Assembly: GCA_964588305.1 (NCBI GenBank) | Contig: CAZPOP010000004.1 | Location: forward strand, 78,405 to 142,404 | DNA length: 64,000 bases | Direction: 5' to 3' | Origin: SM1-73 sp964588305 | Lineage (GTDB): Bacteria > Zixibacteria > MSB-5A5 > SM1-73 | Part shown: positions 1 through 8,481 of the stretch, one piece after another | Numbering within the stretch: the first letter of the stretch is position 1 | Layout: each line of letters opens with the position of its first letter | The notes under the pieces: model-generated | What the model saw: the letters and a program-made list of their open reading frames with translations, nothing else | Told to the model about the DNA's origin: nothing | Database searches by the model: none | Translations under genes and position numbers: made by a program

Positions 1-87
1 TCTCAACCGGATGTTTTGGATTGGTTCTGGGAGCCATCAAGACTCCACTGTGGCTTGAGAATCTCAAGCGATGGCATTATACCAGCC

Positions 88-336
88 CTATCTGGGGGCG
101 TCTTTTCCTTTTTTCAGTTCCAAAGGCTCAGTCTTATACTTGCCCTCTTGGATCTTGATCAACCTCTGAACTTTGGCTTCGGCTTTGCCCAATTTCTGAG
201 TTAAGAAAGTAGAAAGATTGACACCTTCCTCAAAGACTTTCAAAGACTCCTCCAAAGATAGTTCGCCCTCTTCGAGTTTCTGAACTATCTCTTCCAACCT
301 TTTCATCGCCTTTTCAAAGCTCTTTTCCTTGGCCAC
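88..336 (-). CDS. xseB: Exodeoxyribonuclease VII small subunit
   Basis: 82-residue protein, the usual size for XseB, which binds the large subunit XseA and is needed for degradation of single-stranded DNA to oligonucleotides in the cytoplasm. The sequence shows the family pattern: an N-terminal SFEKAMKRLEEIVQKLEEGE stretch, then SLEESLKVFEEGV, predicted as two helices forming the small-subunit hairpin. The start is GTG at 336, preceded by a GGGAG ribosome site seven bases upstream. It lies 102 bp downstream of xseA on the same strand, as expected for an xseAB operon. No ispA is visible downstream inside the window. Confidence 0.95.
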   Translation of the reverse strand: MAKEKSFEKAMKRLEEIVQKLEEGELSLEESLKVFEEGVNLSTFLTQKLGKAEAKVQRLIKIQEGKYKTEPLELKKGKDAPR

Positions 337-438
337 TTTCTTCTCCCATCAAATTCTCTCTGCACGACTTCTGTGCCTTGAGGTTGGCATTCCACCGCTT
401 ACTGTGCGCGAAGTCGAGCCGTCGCAACACAACTCGAT

Positions 439-1662
439 TTACTCTGAATTGACTTGCTCCACTTTGGATTTGACTTTTCCTTTGAAGAATTTTACCTCTA
501 ATCTGTCTTCCTTTTCAAGCAAGACAGCGTCCTTGATTATCTCTAGTTTCGGCAGCTTTCGGGCGATGGAGTAACCTCTCTTCAACACGGATAGAGGAGA
601 CATAGCCTTGAGTTTTTCGTCGTTTAAAGATAAACTGTTTTTCTGAAATTCAAAGTAGTTTTTTATTTTTTCCAGAAGGAATCGAGTGAGATCGTCTACT
701 CTCTGCGATACCTGGCTGACAAGATCCGAGGGTCTTTTCAAACCATAGCTTTGTTGGGCAGCTCTTAATCGTTGCTTTGAATATTCGATCAAGGAGCTTT
801 GATAGTAGGTCAGCTTCTCGGTACCCGATCTCAATTCCTTCAAGAGTTCCTGCTTGTCTCTTACCACCATTTGCGCGGCCGCAGAGGGAGTGGGGGCTCT
901 TAAGTCTGCAACAAAATCGGAGATGGTGAAATCTATCTGGTGTCCCACCGCTGAGATTACGGGAATCTTAGAATCATAGATGGCTCTGGCAACTATCTCC
1001 TCGTTGAACGCCCACAAGTCCTCCAACGATCCTCCGCCCCTTCCCACTATCAACACGTCGATATTGGCGAATTGATTGAACTCTGCGATAGCCCGCGCGA
1101 TTTCCTCTGAGGCGGCCTCGCCTTGAACTCTAACCGAATTCACTATAATTCGTACGCAGGGAAAACGGCCTTGAATGATCTCTAGCATATCTTTTATGGC
1201 GGCTCCGGTAGGCGAGGTCACCAGTCCGATACTCTCCGGGAATTCTGGAATCGGCTTCTTGTGCTCTTCGTCGAAGAGTCCTTCTTTCCAAAGCTTCTCT
1301 TTCAGCCGCTGGAATTGGATTTCCAATTTGCCTATTCCAGCCGGGATGAGCTTTGTCACATCCAACTGGTACTGTCCGTTTCTTTCGTAAACTGAAATGC
1401 TTCCTAAGGCGATCACCTGTATTCCGTCCTCGGGTTCGAACCGAAGCCAGTCTCCTCGGAATCTCCACAGGGTACACTTTATCTGGGCATTCTCGTCTTT
1501 CAGGGAGAAATAGCGATGTCCTGATGAATGTAGGGTATAATTAGAGATTTCTCCTTCCACCCAGACAGTGGTAAAACTTTCCTCTAATATGCCCTTGATC
1601 TCCCGGGTAATCTCAGTGACGCTATAGATCTTTTCCGGTCTTACGGATTCGAATTCGGACAT
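439..1662 (-). CDS. xseA: Exodeoxyribonuclease VII large subunit
   Basis: 407 residues, normal for XseA. It has an N-terminal OB-fold for single-stranded DNA (about residues 8-105, with VWVEGEISNY and HRYFSLKD), followed by the exonuclease VII large-subunit domain. The conserved segments TSPTGAAIKDML, VLIVGRGGGSLEDLWAFNEE and ISAVGHQIDFTISDFVADLRAPTPSAAA are all present, and the C-terminal half is predicted helical. Together with XseB it degrades single-stranded DNA from both ends. The ATG at 1662 is preceded by AGGAG six bases upstream. A degraded copy of the first ~16 codons lies about 100 bp upstream (1760-1806). Confidence 0.97.
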   Translation of the reverse strand: MSEFESVRPEKIYSVTEITREIKGILEESFTTVWVEGEISNYTLHSSGHRYFSLKDENAQIKCTLWRFRGDWLRFEPEDGIQVIALGSISVYERNGQYQLDVTKLIPAGIGKLEIQFQRLKEKLWKEGLFDEEHKKPIPEFPESIGLVTSPTGAAIKDMLEIIQGRFPCVRIIVNSVRVQGEAASEEIARAIAEFNQFANIDVLIVGRGGGSLEDLWAFNEEIVARAIYDSKIPVISAVGHQIDFTISDFVADLRAPTPSAAAQMVVRDKQELLKELRSGTEKLTYYQSSLIEYSKQRLRAAQQSYGLKRPSDLVSQVSQRVDDLTRFLLEKIKNYFEFQKNSLSLNDEKLKAMSPLSVLKRGYSIARKLPKLEIIKDAVLLEKEDRLEVKFFKGKVKSKVEQVNSE

Positions 1663-1724
1663 TCTGGGCTCCTGTCACACAATTACGGACGTCGCCTCCG
1701 GCGCCATCTTCCGTGAAGCACTTG

Positions 1725-1751
1725 TGTTGTGGGGTAGGGTACCCCGCAACA
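1725..1751. repeat. Hairpin repeat, GGGGTA/TACCCC type
   Basis: Imperfect inverted repeat, TGTTG-t-GGGGTA, loop ggg, TACCCC-g-CAACA. A hairpin of the same design (GGTTCGGGGTG, loop, CACCCCGAACC) occurs at 58061-58086, so this looks like a dispersed intergenic family. Confidence 0.55.
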
Positions 1752-1759
1752 ACGGTTAA

Positions 1760-1806
1760 GAGCGTAGATCTTTTCGTGTCCTACGGATTCACATTCGGAT
1801 ATTTCG
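1760..1806 (-). pseudogene. Degenerate duplicate of the xseA 5' end
   Basis: About 47 bp resemble the start of xseA at roughly 78-80% identity by eye. Translated on the minus strand it gives ISECESVGHEKIYAL, against MSEFESVRPEKIYSV at the true N-terminus. There is no continuing reading frame or ribosome site. I interpret it as a remnant of a duplication or rearrangement at the 5' end of xseA. Confidence 0.55.
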
Positions 1807-1928
1807 GCATATGCCTTGTACGGGCAAGCCTTCTCTGCCAGAGCCGCCCGCGTGGCGGACGGGCAGGAATGGACCTTCGGCGGAAGATTCACGCATTTCA
1901 CTTCAGAAATCCAACGACTGCAGAATGC

Positions 1929-1956
1929 CACTGGTGGAACTGAAGTTCCACCAGTG
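1929..1956. repeat. Perfect 13-bp inverted repeat
   Basis: CACTGGTGGAACT, two-base spacer, then AGTTCCACCAGTG: perfect 13-bp arms with a loop too short for a relaxed RNA hairpin, so a cruciform or palindromic repeat. There is no T-run, so it is not an obvious terminator. Confidence 0.7.
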
Positions 1957-2227
1957 CACTCTCTTCCAAAATATATGATTGCTGAAACTGTTTGTCAAAC
2001 AATATGTTGAGGGCGGCATAGGTTATGAGTGCTTGGGGGAATTGGGAGTTGATTCTTGCAGGGATTCCCGGCCAACAGAGAAACTCCGCTTTACGCGAGG
2101 ATAATGGAACCACGAGACATTCTTACAACTAGTGACGCTTCCGTGGAGAATAGGAGAAGTGGGTTCCTGCAAACGGGAGGTATTTTCTTTGTATTCTAAG
2201 ATTTTCTATCTATTGTCGAGCATAGAA

Positions 2228-4720
2228 CTATATGCGGATGCTACGGGTGACCACGAAACTAGAGATAAACTCCCGGAGAGTCCTCTCGATCTCCTCTGAG
2301 TCCTGATACCTCTCCTCCGGATTCTTGGCCATAGCTCTTGAGATTATTCGATCAAAGACCACGGGGGTTTTTTCATCAAGGGCGGAAGGTGAAGTAGGAG
2401 TGTTGTTCAATATGTTATACATGAGAGAGCTGATACTTTCTCCCTTGAATGGTTTGTCTCCGGTCAGAAATTCATAAATTACCACTCCTAATGAGAAAAT
2501 ATCTGAACGTTTATCTGCCGGTCTTCCTTCCAGTTGCTCCGGAGAGATGTAATGAGGCGTTCCTAAGGCCACGTTACTTTTCGTCATGGAGGACGTCGCC
2601 AGCCTGGCAATCCCGAAGTCCATTACCTTCACTGCGAAATCCTCCAAGAGCATGATGTTGGCCGGTTTGATGTCCCGGTGCACGATTCCCTTTTGATGTG
2701 CGTAATTTAAAGCCGCACAAACCTGCATGATGATTTTGGCTACGATTCTGTAATTCAGCTCCTTCTTTTTCTTGATGAAGCTCTCCAAAGTGTAACCGGA
2801 AAGATACTCCATGGCGATATATTGCAGCCCCTCCTCTTCGCCTACATCATAGATGGTGACTATATTGGGATGAGACAATTTTCCAGCCGCTTTTGCCTCG
2901 CGGACCAATCTCTCTTTCAGTTCAGAAACTTCATCAGCTGAAACGGCGAAATCCAATCTGATAGTTTTAAGAGCCACCAGTCTGTCCAGGGCAGGGTCCA
3001 AACCTTTATACACCGTCCCCATCCCCCCTTTTCCGATAAGCTCCAGAATCTTGTAGCGACCAAATTGAGTCAAGGAGAGATGATCCGTGGATTTCTTCGG
3101 AATATCCTTGGGTGTTTCCTCCGATGGCGATCCAGTTGCCTGTGGTCCTGGCGAAGGAGTGGCAGGCGTGGACACAGTCGAGACTTCTTCTCCAGCCTGT
3201 ATATCCGGAATCCTCTCAGGAGTCCGTTCTGGAACTGGGGGAGTGCCCTTTTGGGCTAGCGGAGAGCCAGGTGGGGTTGACATAACCATGGTCTTTTCTT
3301 CAGTGCCGATCTTCTCGGATGCCGATTCGTCGGCCGGCTCAGCTGAGTCCGGTGGAGGCTCTCCCGAGTTAGGAGTTCCCGGGACTGCCCTGGTCTGGAC
3401 TTTTTCTTTGAGTTCTTTATGTTGTTTTTCCGGTATTGTGTGATCCCATTCCGTCTTGTCTTCCGGACGAATCTCTTCGGTGCCCGGCCATTCTTCTCTC
3501 TCTTCCTTTTGCGCTCTTTTGGGTTTGATGAGGGCAGCGACGGCCAGGAAAACTAAAAGCTCTGAAATGGGATAGAGGGGCTTGGTCAAAATGCCAAAAG
3601 AAGAGAACAGAATATAATTCAGATTAAACATGACGAACAAGAAGACCAAAAGGATGACTATCCTATAAGTCAGGGACACCTTGGGCAAAACCAAAGCACA
3701 GAAGACTCCAATCATGATCAGAATCAGAAGATTCCACCCTGCGGAAAGCGGGCGTAATGAGTTATGGCGGATGATGTTTTCGACTACGTTGGCGATCCTC
3801 TCTACCTCATTCAAAGCTCCATAAGAAGGAACCTTCACCCAGGTTTTGGATTCCACGGCAGTCAAGCCGACCAAGACTATCTTATCAGAGAAAGCCCTTG
3901 AGGCAGTCTCTCCATTCAGTATATCCAAAGCAGAGACGCGGTCGAAAGTCAGATTTGGGCCGTGGTAGTTTATCATCATCTGTTTCTTCCTGTCCGTGGG
4001 GATCAAACTACCTCCCAGGTTCAGACCTTCCTTGAGCAGCCCAACTTCTGTTCTGTCGATCCCCAAATACCGCCTGGCCGTCTGCAGAGCCAGTGAAGGA
4101 TAGAGGTATCCATCATATTCGATCAATGTTGGCTCTCGTCGGATCTGGTTATCCGGGTCGTAAGTAATATTGATGTGCCCAAAGTCTGAAGCAGATCCAA
4201 GCAGAAGCTTGTCAGGGCAATATACTTGCTTAGCAGAAACCGAAACCTCCGGGTCAAGATCATTTACTTGGGCTAACGCTGACCTCAGAACAGCTGGAGG
4301 GGAAGGAGTAGGGGACATCCCCACCTCCGATAGATTGAAGTATATGGGGAGGATCACATTTTCGGAATAATATACCTCATCGGCCAGAAGCTGCGTCCTT
4401 CCCGAGGTATCCTCGTCAATCTCCTCTCCAAGGAAAATGTCCAACACCAAAACCTTTGGAGACGCCTGGGAGATGGCAAATACCAATTGAGCCAGTCTGT
4501 CTCGTGACCAGGGCCACTTGCCGATCTGATCAAGCGTTTTTTCATCTATGCCCGCAATTATGATATCCTCTTGCGGACTGATGCTTCCTCTTAGTTTGAA
4601 CATCGCATCCTGCATCCGAAGATCAAGCCTCTCTAGGAAGCCGTACTTTCCTGCATAGAGCGAAATCATCAGGATGGTGATCAAGACGTATAGTATGAAC
4701 CCCGAAAACTTTCTTAACAT
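2228..4720 (-). CDS. CHASE2-domain Ser/Thr protein kinase (membrane receptor kinase)
   Basis: 830 residues. Visible in order: an N-terminal membrane segment (residues ~6-24); a CHASE2-type extracytoplasmic sensor (~30-310) with the typical IIIAGIDEKTLDQIGKWPW and VLVLDIFLGE motifs; three membrane helices (~325-400); a long Pro/Glu/Ser-rich linker (~400-545); and a C-terminal Hanks-type kinase (~550-820). The kinase has GKGGMGTVYKG, the VAIK-type lysine in VALKTI, the catalytic HRDIKPANIM and the metal-binding DFG. It should transmit an envelope signal to cytoplasmic Ser/Thr phosphorylation. A phosphoesterase and an FHA (phosphothreonine reader) gene lie immediately upstream on the same strand, fitting a signalling module. 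No clear Shine-Dalgarno precedes the ATG. Confidence 0.93.
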   Translation of the reverse strand: MLRKFSGFILYVLITILMISLYAGKYGFLERLDLRMQDAMFKLRGSISPQEDIIIAGIDEKTLDQIGKWPWSRDRLAQLVFAISQASPKVLVLDIFLGEEIDEDTSGRTQLLADEVYYSENVILPIYFNLSEVGMSPTPSPPAVLRSALAQVNDLDPEVSVSAKQVYCPDKLLLGSASDFGHINITYDPDNQIRREPTLIEYDGYLYPSLALQTARRYLGIDRTEVGLLKEGLNLGGSLIPTDRKKQMMINYHGPNLTFDRVSALDILNGETASRAFSDKIVLVGLTAVESKTWVKVPSYGALNEVERIANVVENIIRHNSLRPLSAGWNLLILIMIGVFCALVLPKVSLTYRIVILLVFLFVMFNLNYILFSSFGILTKPLYPISELLVFLAVAALIKPKRAQKEEREEWPGTEEIRPEDKTEWDHTIPEKQHKELKEKVQTRAVPGTPNSGEPPPDSAEPADESASEKIGTEEKTMVMSTPPGSPLAQKGTPPVPERTPERIPDIQAGEEVSTVSTPATPSPGPQATGSPSEETPKDIPKKSTDHLSLTQFGRYKILELIGKGGMGTVYKGLDPALDRLVALKTIRLDFAVSADEVSELKERLVREAKAAGKLSHPNIVTIYDVGEEEGLQYIAMEYLSGYTLESFIKKKKELNYRIVAKIIMQVCAALNYAHQKGIVHRDIKPANIMLLEDFAVKVMDFGIARLATSSMTKSNVALGTPHYISPEQLEGRPADKRSDIFSLGVVIYEFLTGDKPFKGESISSLMYNILNNTPTSPSALDEKTPVVFDRIISRAMAKNPEERYQDSEEIERTLREFISSFVVTRSIRI

Positions 4721-4810
4721 TCTTGATGTTGATTTGGGTTAAGAGGCAAATTCTCCGGCACCCAACTTGACTCAGATGCTGGACATCCTACAAATCGAGC
4801 TGAACTCCTT

Positions 4811-5539
4811 TTACCTTCCGGAGGCCAACCGTTCAATCAGAAACGGGGGTAGCTCCCTTTTTTTCATCTTTGCTTGGGTTTTCTTGTAATCGTAGGGGAG
4901 TCTTTTTAAAGCCGCCCTTTTTTGCTGGGCGTCATATACAAAATAGCAGGCTTCATTAGATCCGTCTCTGGGTTGCCCCACTGAACCTACATTTATGATA
5001 TATCTAAATCCCTCCTCTATCACTACCTCGGGCTCACCGTGCAGAAAGCAGTGTTTGTCCTTGTACTTTTCTATAATGACCGGATGGTGAGAATGACCTA
5101 TAAGACAAACCTGTTTTTTGAAAAAGTTGAAATTCTCTTCGGCGTCATCCAGATCGAAGATATAATTCCATTCCTGTGGTTCTTTGGGAGTTGAGTGGAC
5201 TAAATAGAACTGATCAAACCTGTGATCCATTGAAAAGCCCGACAATATCCGTAAGCTCTTCTCATTCAGAACCTCTTTGGTCCATTCCATGGCCCTCTGC
5301 GCATAGGGGTTGAAAAGATTGGTCTCTATCAAACCCAACCCTGCGTAGTCGTGGTTTCCCATTAACTTTATCTCCGCAACGTCGTCGATTATGGAGGTGC
5401 ATTCGTTTGGGTTGGGACCGTACCCCACCACATCTCCCAAAAAGAAAACCCTATCCAGCTTTTCCTTTTTGAAGTCCGCGACCGCCACCTTCAAAGCCTC
5501 GAGGTTGGCGTGAACGTCAGAAAAGAAACCATATCTCAT
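4811..5539 (-). CDS. Calcineurin-like metallophosphoesterase (YfcE/ApaH-like family)
   Basis: 242 residues. Metallophosphoesterase signature motifs are clear: MRYGFFSDVHANLEAL (D-x-H), FFLGDVVGYGPNPNEC (GDxxGYG), LMGNHDYAG (GNHD), LIGHSHHP (GHxH) and INVGSVGQPRDG. It is predicted to be a cytoplasmic two-metal phosphodiesterase or phosphatase; the substrate cannot be read from sequence. The start codon overlaps the stop of the upstream FHA gene in ATGA, so the two are translationally coupled. The kinase gene lies 90 bp downstream, so this enzyme might oppose the kinase, but that is inference. Confidence 0.9.
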   Translation of the reverse strand: MRYGFFSDVHANLEALKVAVADFKKEKLDRVFFLGDVVGYGPNPNECTSIIDDVAEIKLMGNHDYAGLGLIETNLFNPYAQRAMEWTKEVLNEKSLRILSGFSMDHRFDQFYLVHSTPKEPQEWNYIFDLDDAEENFNFFKKQVCLIGHSHHPVIIEKYKDKHCFLHGEPEVVIEEGFRYIINVGSVGQPRDGSNEACYFVYDAQQKRAALKRLPYDYKKTQAKMKKRELPPFLIERLASGR

Positions 5540-6231
5540 TTATTCTTCCCTTGAATGAACCGAAAAACAGATTTGCCTACCTCAACCAAGTCGTCATTTT
5601 TCAATTGACACCTTTGAACTTCCTCTCCATTAACTTTGGTCTTCCGCCTTCGCCCCAAATTCATCAGAAGAAAGTTGTCTTTCTGCTTGACTATTTTTGC
5701 CTGAATCTTGGGAATGAAAAACCCTTTGACTCTCACGTTCACATACTTTGATTTGCCAAAGGTGACCACCGGCCTGTCCAGAGTGAGCGCCTTTATATTG
5801 GTGTTTTCCTCTCCCTGAAGGACCGAGCAACCAGCCTGGGCTATCATCTCTTTTTCTTTTTTATCCCTCTCCAATAGCTGTTTTTGTTTTTTGGTGCGCA
5901 GGACCATGGTGCCGTCCAACTCAGTCAACTTAACGTCCTTGGGAGTGTCTCGGTGATAGATCAAATCGAATTTGCCAATGGTGATCCGGTCCTGGTCCTT
6001 TAACGTATCCTCCGTTATCTTCCGGTTGTTCACGAAGGTGCCGTTCAAACTCTCGTTATCGATTATTAAGGCGGAATCATCACCGAATTCAATCTGCGCA
6101 TGTTTTCTTGAAACCCCCTTATTGTCCAACACTATGTCGTTATCCGAGGTTCTCCCGACGCTGATTCTCTTCTTTTGGGTCACGACTCTCTCTACCACCT
6201 TGTCGTCATACCTGACCACAATCTCCGGCAT
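5536..6231 (-). CDS. FHA-domain protein, probable phosphothreonine-binding adaptor
   Basis: 231 residues. The N-terminal FHA domain (~20-95) shows the core residues RISVGRTSDNDIVL, VSRKHAQI and SLNGTFVNN. The second half (~130-230) also looks FHA-like: VTFGKSKYVNVRV, a weak middle and TKVNGEEV near the end, suggesting a degenerate second domain. FHA domains read phosphothreonine, and the gene is coupled by ATGA overlap to the phosphoesterase and sits just upstream of the Ser/Thr kinase. It is therefore likely a reader or substrate for that kinase. The start at 6231 follows GGGGG by six bases. Confidence 0.9.
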   Translation of the reverse strand: MPEIVVRYDDKVVERVVTQKKRISVGRTSDNDIVLDNKGVSRKHAQIEFGDDSALIIDNESLNGTFVNNRKITEDTLKDQDRITIGKFDLIYHRDTPKDVKLTELDGTMVLRTKKQKQLLERDKKEKEMIAQAGCSVLQGEENTNIKALTLDRPVVTFGKSKYVNVRVKGFFIPKIQAKIVKQKDNFLLMNLGRRRKTKVNGEEVQRCQLKNDDLVEVGKSVFRFIQGKNK

Positions 6232-6475
6232 TTTTGCCCCCTTTGTTTAGAATTGAAGATAGAAGGACAGCTTTCTTGATTTTGTCAACCTCTTTTATTG
6301 AAGTAACCTCATTAAACAACCCCAAGAAACAGAGGAACTTATCCCCGCCCGCTGGGGCCTTTTTTCACTTAATTATATTGTCGACACAAAAATCCAAAAA
6401 CTTCATCTTAGTCGCCAAAGTAATCTTAAGCCTTAGGCCGACGTGTGAAAGGCTGGTTGAGTCCAAGACATTACG
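6232..6475. other. Intergenic, no gene seen
   Basis: No credible coding sequence. A small GC inverted repeat followed by a T-run in plus-strand sense (about 6343-6366, CCCC/GGGG then CCTTTTTT) could be a weak terminator, but no plus-strand gene feeds it. Confidence 0.4.
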
Positions 6476-6513
6476 CAAAAAGGTCAGGATAATCTTCCCG
6501 ACCTTCTTTTGCC
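6476..6513 (-). terminator. Probable Rho-independent terminator
   Basis: On the minus strand AAGGTC, inner GG/CC pairs, then GACCTTTTTG form a stem with a short T-run. It sits after the lipoprotein gene and the 18-codon ORF and would end that transcript. Confidence 0.6.
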
Positions 6514-6540
6514 TATCAGATAGAGCAAGGACAAGCCGAT

Positions 6541-6597
6541 TTACTTCTTGGATTTCTTTGTTGACTTGGAATTCGCCGTTTTCTTTTTGCAGGGCAT
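6541..6597 (-). CDS. Candidate 18-residue lysine-rich peptide
   Basis: A very short open frame, below usual annotation limits: ATG at 6597, 18 codons, TAA at 6541. The peptide is MPCKKKTANSKSTKKSKK, with 8 lysines in 18 residues. The reason to list it is the initiation signal: a GGGGAGGTGA sequence with a good spacing ends four bases before the ATG. It is 47 bp downstream of the lipoprotein gene and just before a likely terminator, so it would be the last cistron of that transcript. Function unknown; a nucleic-acid-binding or regulatory micropeptide is speculative. Confidence 0.45.
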   Translation of the reverse strand: MPCKKKTANSKSTKKSKK

Positions 6598-6644
6598 CCG
6601 TTCACCTCCCCTCGAGGAATGGCTTTCACGAAAGAAGTTGTCAC

Positions 6645-7220
6645 CTATTTCTTTTGCTTACCCATGATGAGTTCGCTCAGCTCTTCGTTTTTGGCGATGA
6701 TCTGCTGATATACCTCACCAGCTATTTCCTTAGCCACATCGAAGTTTCCACTGTCTAGCTCTTCTTGAGCCTCCTTCAATTGGCCCTCCCAGGTGGGTAT
6801 TTGCTTGGACAGATCGGTCTTTGCCTTAGGGATTTTCCAATCTCCAGCTATTTTCTGTGTCCCTTTAAGCTGTTCCATAGCCTTTCGGGACTCGCTGATG
6901 GCATCTTCTGCGATCACCTTCACATCATCCTTGTTGATTGGGGCTTGGGAAGCAGCTGAGTCAGCCATTGCCTTGGCTTCTGTCAACAGTTTCTTGGCTT
7001 CCCGATAGTTTTTCTGGGCAATCAGGTTCTCGGCCTCCGTTATGGAGTTCCCCGCCTCAGCAAAAAGGTCTGATGCATATCTGTCTGCCTCCGCTTCTCT
7101 TGCCTTCTCCAGGGCATCCTTGGCAGCATTCAACTCCGTTTGCGGTTCGCCTGCGCACCCCAGCATTACCAAAAAAAGAGCAAGGATAATCAGCTGGACG
7201 ACTAAGATCTCCTTTTTCAT
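6645..7220 (-). CDS. DUF4398-like helical lipoprotein
   Basis: 191 residues. A signal peptide (MKKEILVVQLIILALFLVML) ends in a lipobox-like LGC, with the acylated cysteine at about residue 22. The mature part is almost all helix, rich in Ala, Glu and Lys, with repeats such as LNAAKDALEKAREAEAD, LFAEAGNSITEAENLIAQKNYREAKKLLTEAKAMAD. This resembles DUF4398-type envelope lipoproteins. Location is predicted as membrane-anchored periplasmic. A ribosome site (AAGG/GGAG) precedes the ATG. The specific role is unknown. Confidence 0.8.
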   Translation of the reverse strand: MKKEILVVQLIILALFLVMLGCAGEPQTELNAAKDALEKAREAEADRYASDLFAEAGNSITEAENLIAQKNYREAKKLLTEAKAMADSAASQAPINKDDVKVIAEDAISESRKAMEQLKGTQKIAGDWKIPKAKTDLSKQIPTWEGQLKEAQEELDSGNFDVAKEIAGEVYQQIIAKNEELSELIMGKQKK

Positions 7221-7492
7221 ATCAGCCCTTCACTCCTTTCTGTGCTTCTGGTTTTTGGGTTTATTTGGCTATTAGCTGGATACGAAATTTCGAAAGCCTG
7301 AAGCGCAAAACCTTCTGGGCATTCTTTTTGTTAACTGAACGCAGTTAAGCCTCCTTCGGATTTGGTTTTCAAAAAAGCCAATGGTCCAGCTATAACTTGG
7401 TCGGGCACCAATATATGAGCCTGACTGTTCTTGTCAAGAGAAATCTTTCAGCTTTTGAGGATACGTTTTCACGGTGGAGAAGATAACCCGGG

Positions 7493-8227
7493 TCATTTGT
7501 CGCCTTCGACTACCTGAAGTATCCCTTGATAACTTGAGGTTTTTCTGATATTCCTGAAACCCGCTCGTTTCACCTCATTCTCGAGACCATGCCTCAACAT
7601 GTCTTTGCGGGTAGGCGTTTCGAAGTTGAGGGGAAGCCAATAGAAAAACCAGAATCCTATGAATACACGAATGAAGAAATTCTTCGGGTGATCCACCTCC
7701 AAGACAATTACCCTTCCTTGTTCTTTCAATACCCGTTTTGCCTCTCTTAACGTATCCAATCGTTCCTCTTCTCTCGTTTCATGAAGAGCATGAGTGATGA
7801 ACACCTTATCAAAATATGTGTCCTTGAAGCAGGTTTTGGTCACATCTCCTTCAATGAATTTAACGTTGTTGAAATTGACTCTCGTTGTTGCGAGCTTCTT
7901 GATTCGTCTTTGAGCGATCTTTATCTGGCCCCGAGAAAGGTCCATTCCAGTTATCTCCGTCCCATCCCCTGCCTTTTCAGCTACAGCAAAAGTGGCACCG
8001 CCAGTGCCGCAGCACATATCAAGAATCTTATCCCCTTTTTTGAGGCTTATTGGCTCTATCAACCTCCGTCTGCACCTTTTCTCGCGCCCAAAAGGCAGAA
8101 AGCACCATTTCATGGCAAGGTTGTAATAACGAGATTGGATGTTGTCGTAAAACCACTTGTACGATTTTCTGCTTAGTGCCGCTTCATTTGTGCTTTTGTT
8201 CACAATGCGACGATAGTATGACTTCAA
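7493..8227 (-). CDS. SAM-dependent class I methyltransferase (UbiE/MenG-like)
   Basis: 244 residues. Rossmann methyltransferase motifs are clear: motif I ILDMCCGTGGATFAVAEKA (SAM-binding glycine loop), the acidic residue in GMDLSRGQIKIA, VKFIEGDV, the FDKVFITHALHE core and the post-motif RVLKEQGRVIVLEVDHP. A C-terminal hydrophobic patch (IGFWFFYWLPLNF) suggests contact with membrane or lipid, as in quinone or phospholipid methyltransferases. The substrate is undetermined. The start is uncertain: the frame opens at TTG (8227) without a clear Shine-Dalgarno, and an in-frame GTG lies nine codons in. It stands alone after folD with 247 bp between. Confidence 0.85.
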   Translation of the reverse strand: MKSYYRRIVNKSTNEAALSRKSYKWFYDNIQSRYYNLAMKWCFLPFGREKRCRRRLIEPISLKKGDKILDMCCGTGGATFAVAEKAGDGTEITGMDLSRGQIKIAQRRIKKLATTRVNFNNVKFIEGDVTKTCFKDTYFDKVFITHALHETREEERLDTLREAKRVLKEQGRVIVLEVDHPKNFFIRVFIGFWFFYWLPLNFETPTRKDMLRHGLENEVKRAGFRNIRKTSSYQGILQVVEGDK

Positions 8228-8343
8228 GTAATGTTGATATTCTTTTCAAAATAGGAATCGGAGTCTTTTTTGAAAAAATGCAGGCCCTAAATCGAACCTG
8301 GGCATTACTGATTTCACATAAATTTCGGAGCCATCCTTCGAAA

Positions 8344-8360
8344 TCCCGCCTTTGGCGGGA
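8344..8360. repeat. Short palindrome TCCCGCC-ttt-GGCGGGA
   Basis: Seven-base perfect arms. The same CCCGCC/GGCGGG core recurs at 63758-63776 and inside the tRNA-derived units at 19.9-20.2 kb, so it is a dispersed hairpin motif of this genome. Confidence 0.6.
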
Positions 8361-8457
8361 GACGAAAGGAGAGGGCTTCGCTGTGCATCTGATCCACGGA
8401 ATCAGTCCAGAGGGTCGACGGGGACTCGTCTGAGCCAGGCTGAGCCTTTGATCCGTT

Positions 8458-8481
8458 GGCATGAACCATACGGTTCATGCC
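8458..8481 (-). terminator. Hairpin spanning the folD stop codon
   Basis: Perfect 10-bp arms GGCATGAACC/GGTTCATGCC with a four-base loop. The TGA of folD (8475-8477) lies within the arm. No T-run follows, so it is a 3'-end stabilising hairpin or a Rho-type end rather than a classical terminator. Confidence 0.5.

Larger units (their letters stand above)
1663..2227. other. Intergenic region with hairpins and an xseA 5' remnant
   Basis: No credible gene lies between xseA and the kinase gene. The short open frames here lack ribosome sites and family features. The stretch holds two strong inverted repeats and a degenerate duplicate of the xseA 5' end, all listed separately. The rest shows no recognisable promoter or RNA. 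Confidence 0.6.
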
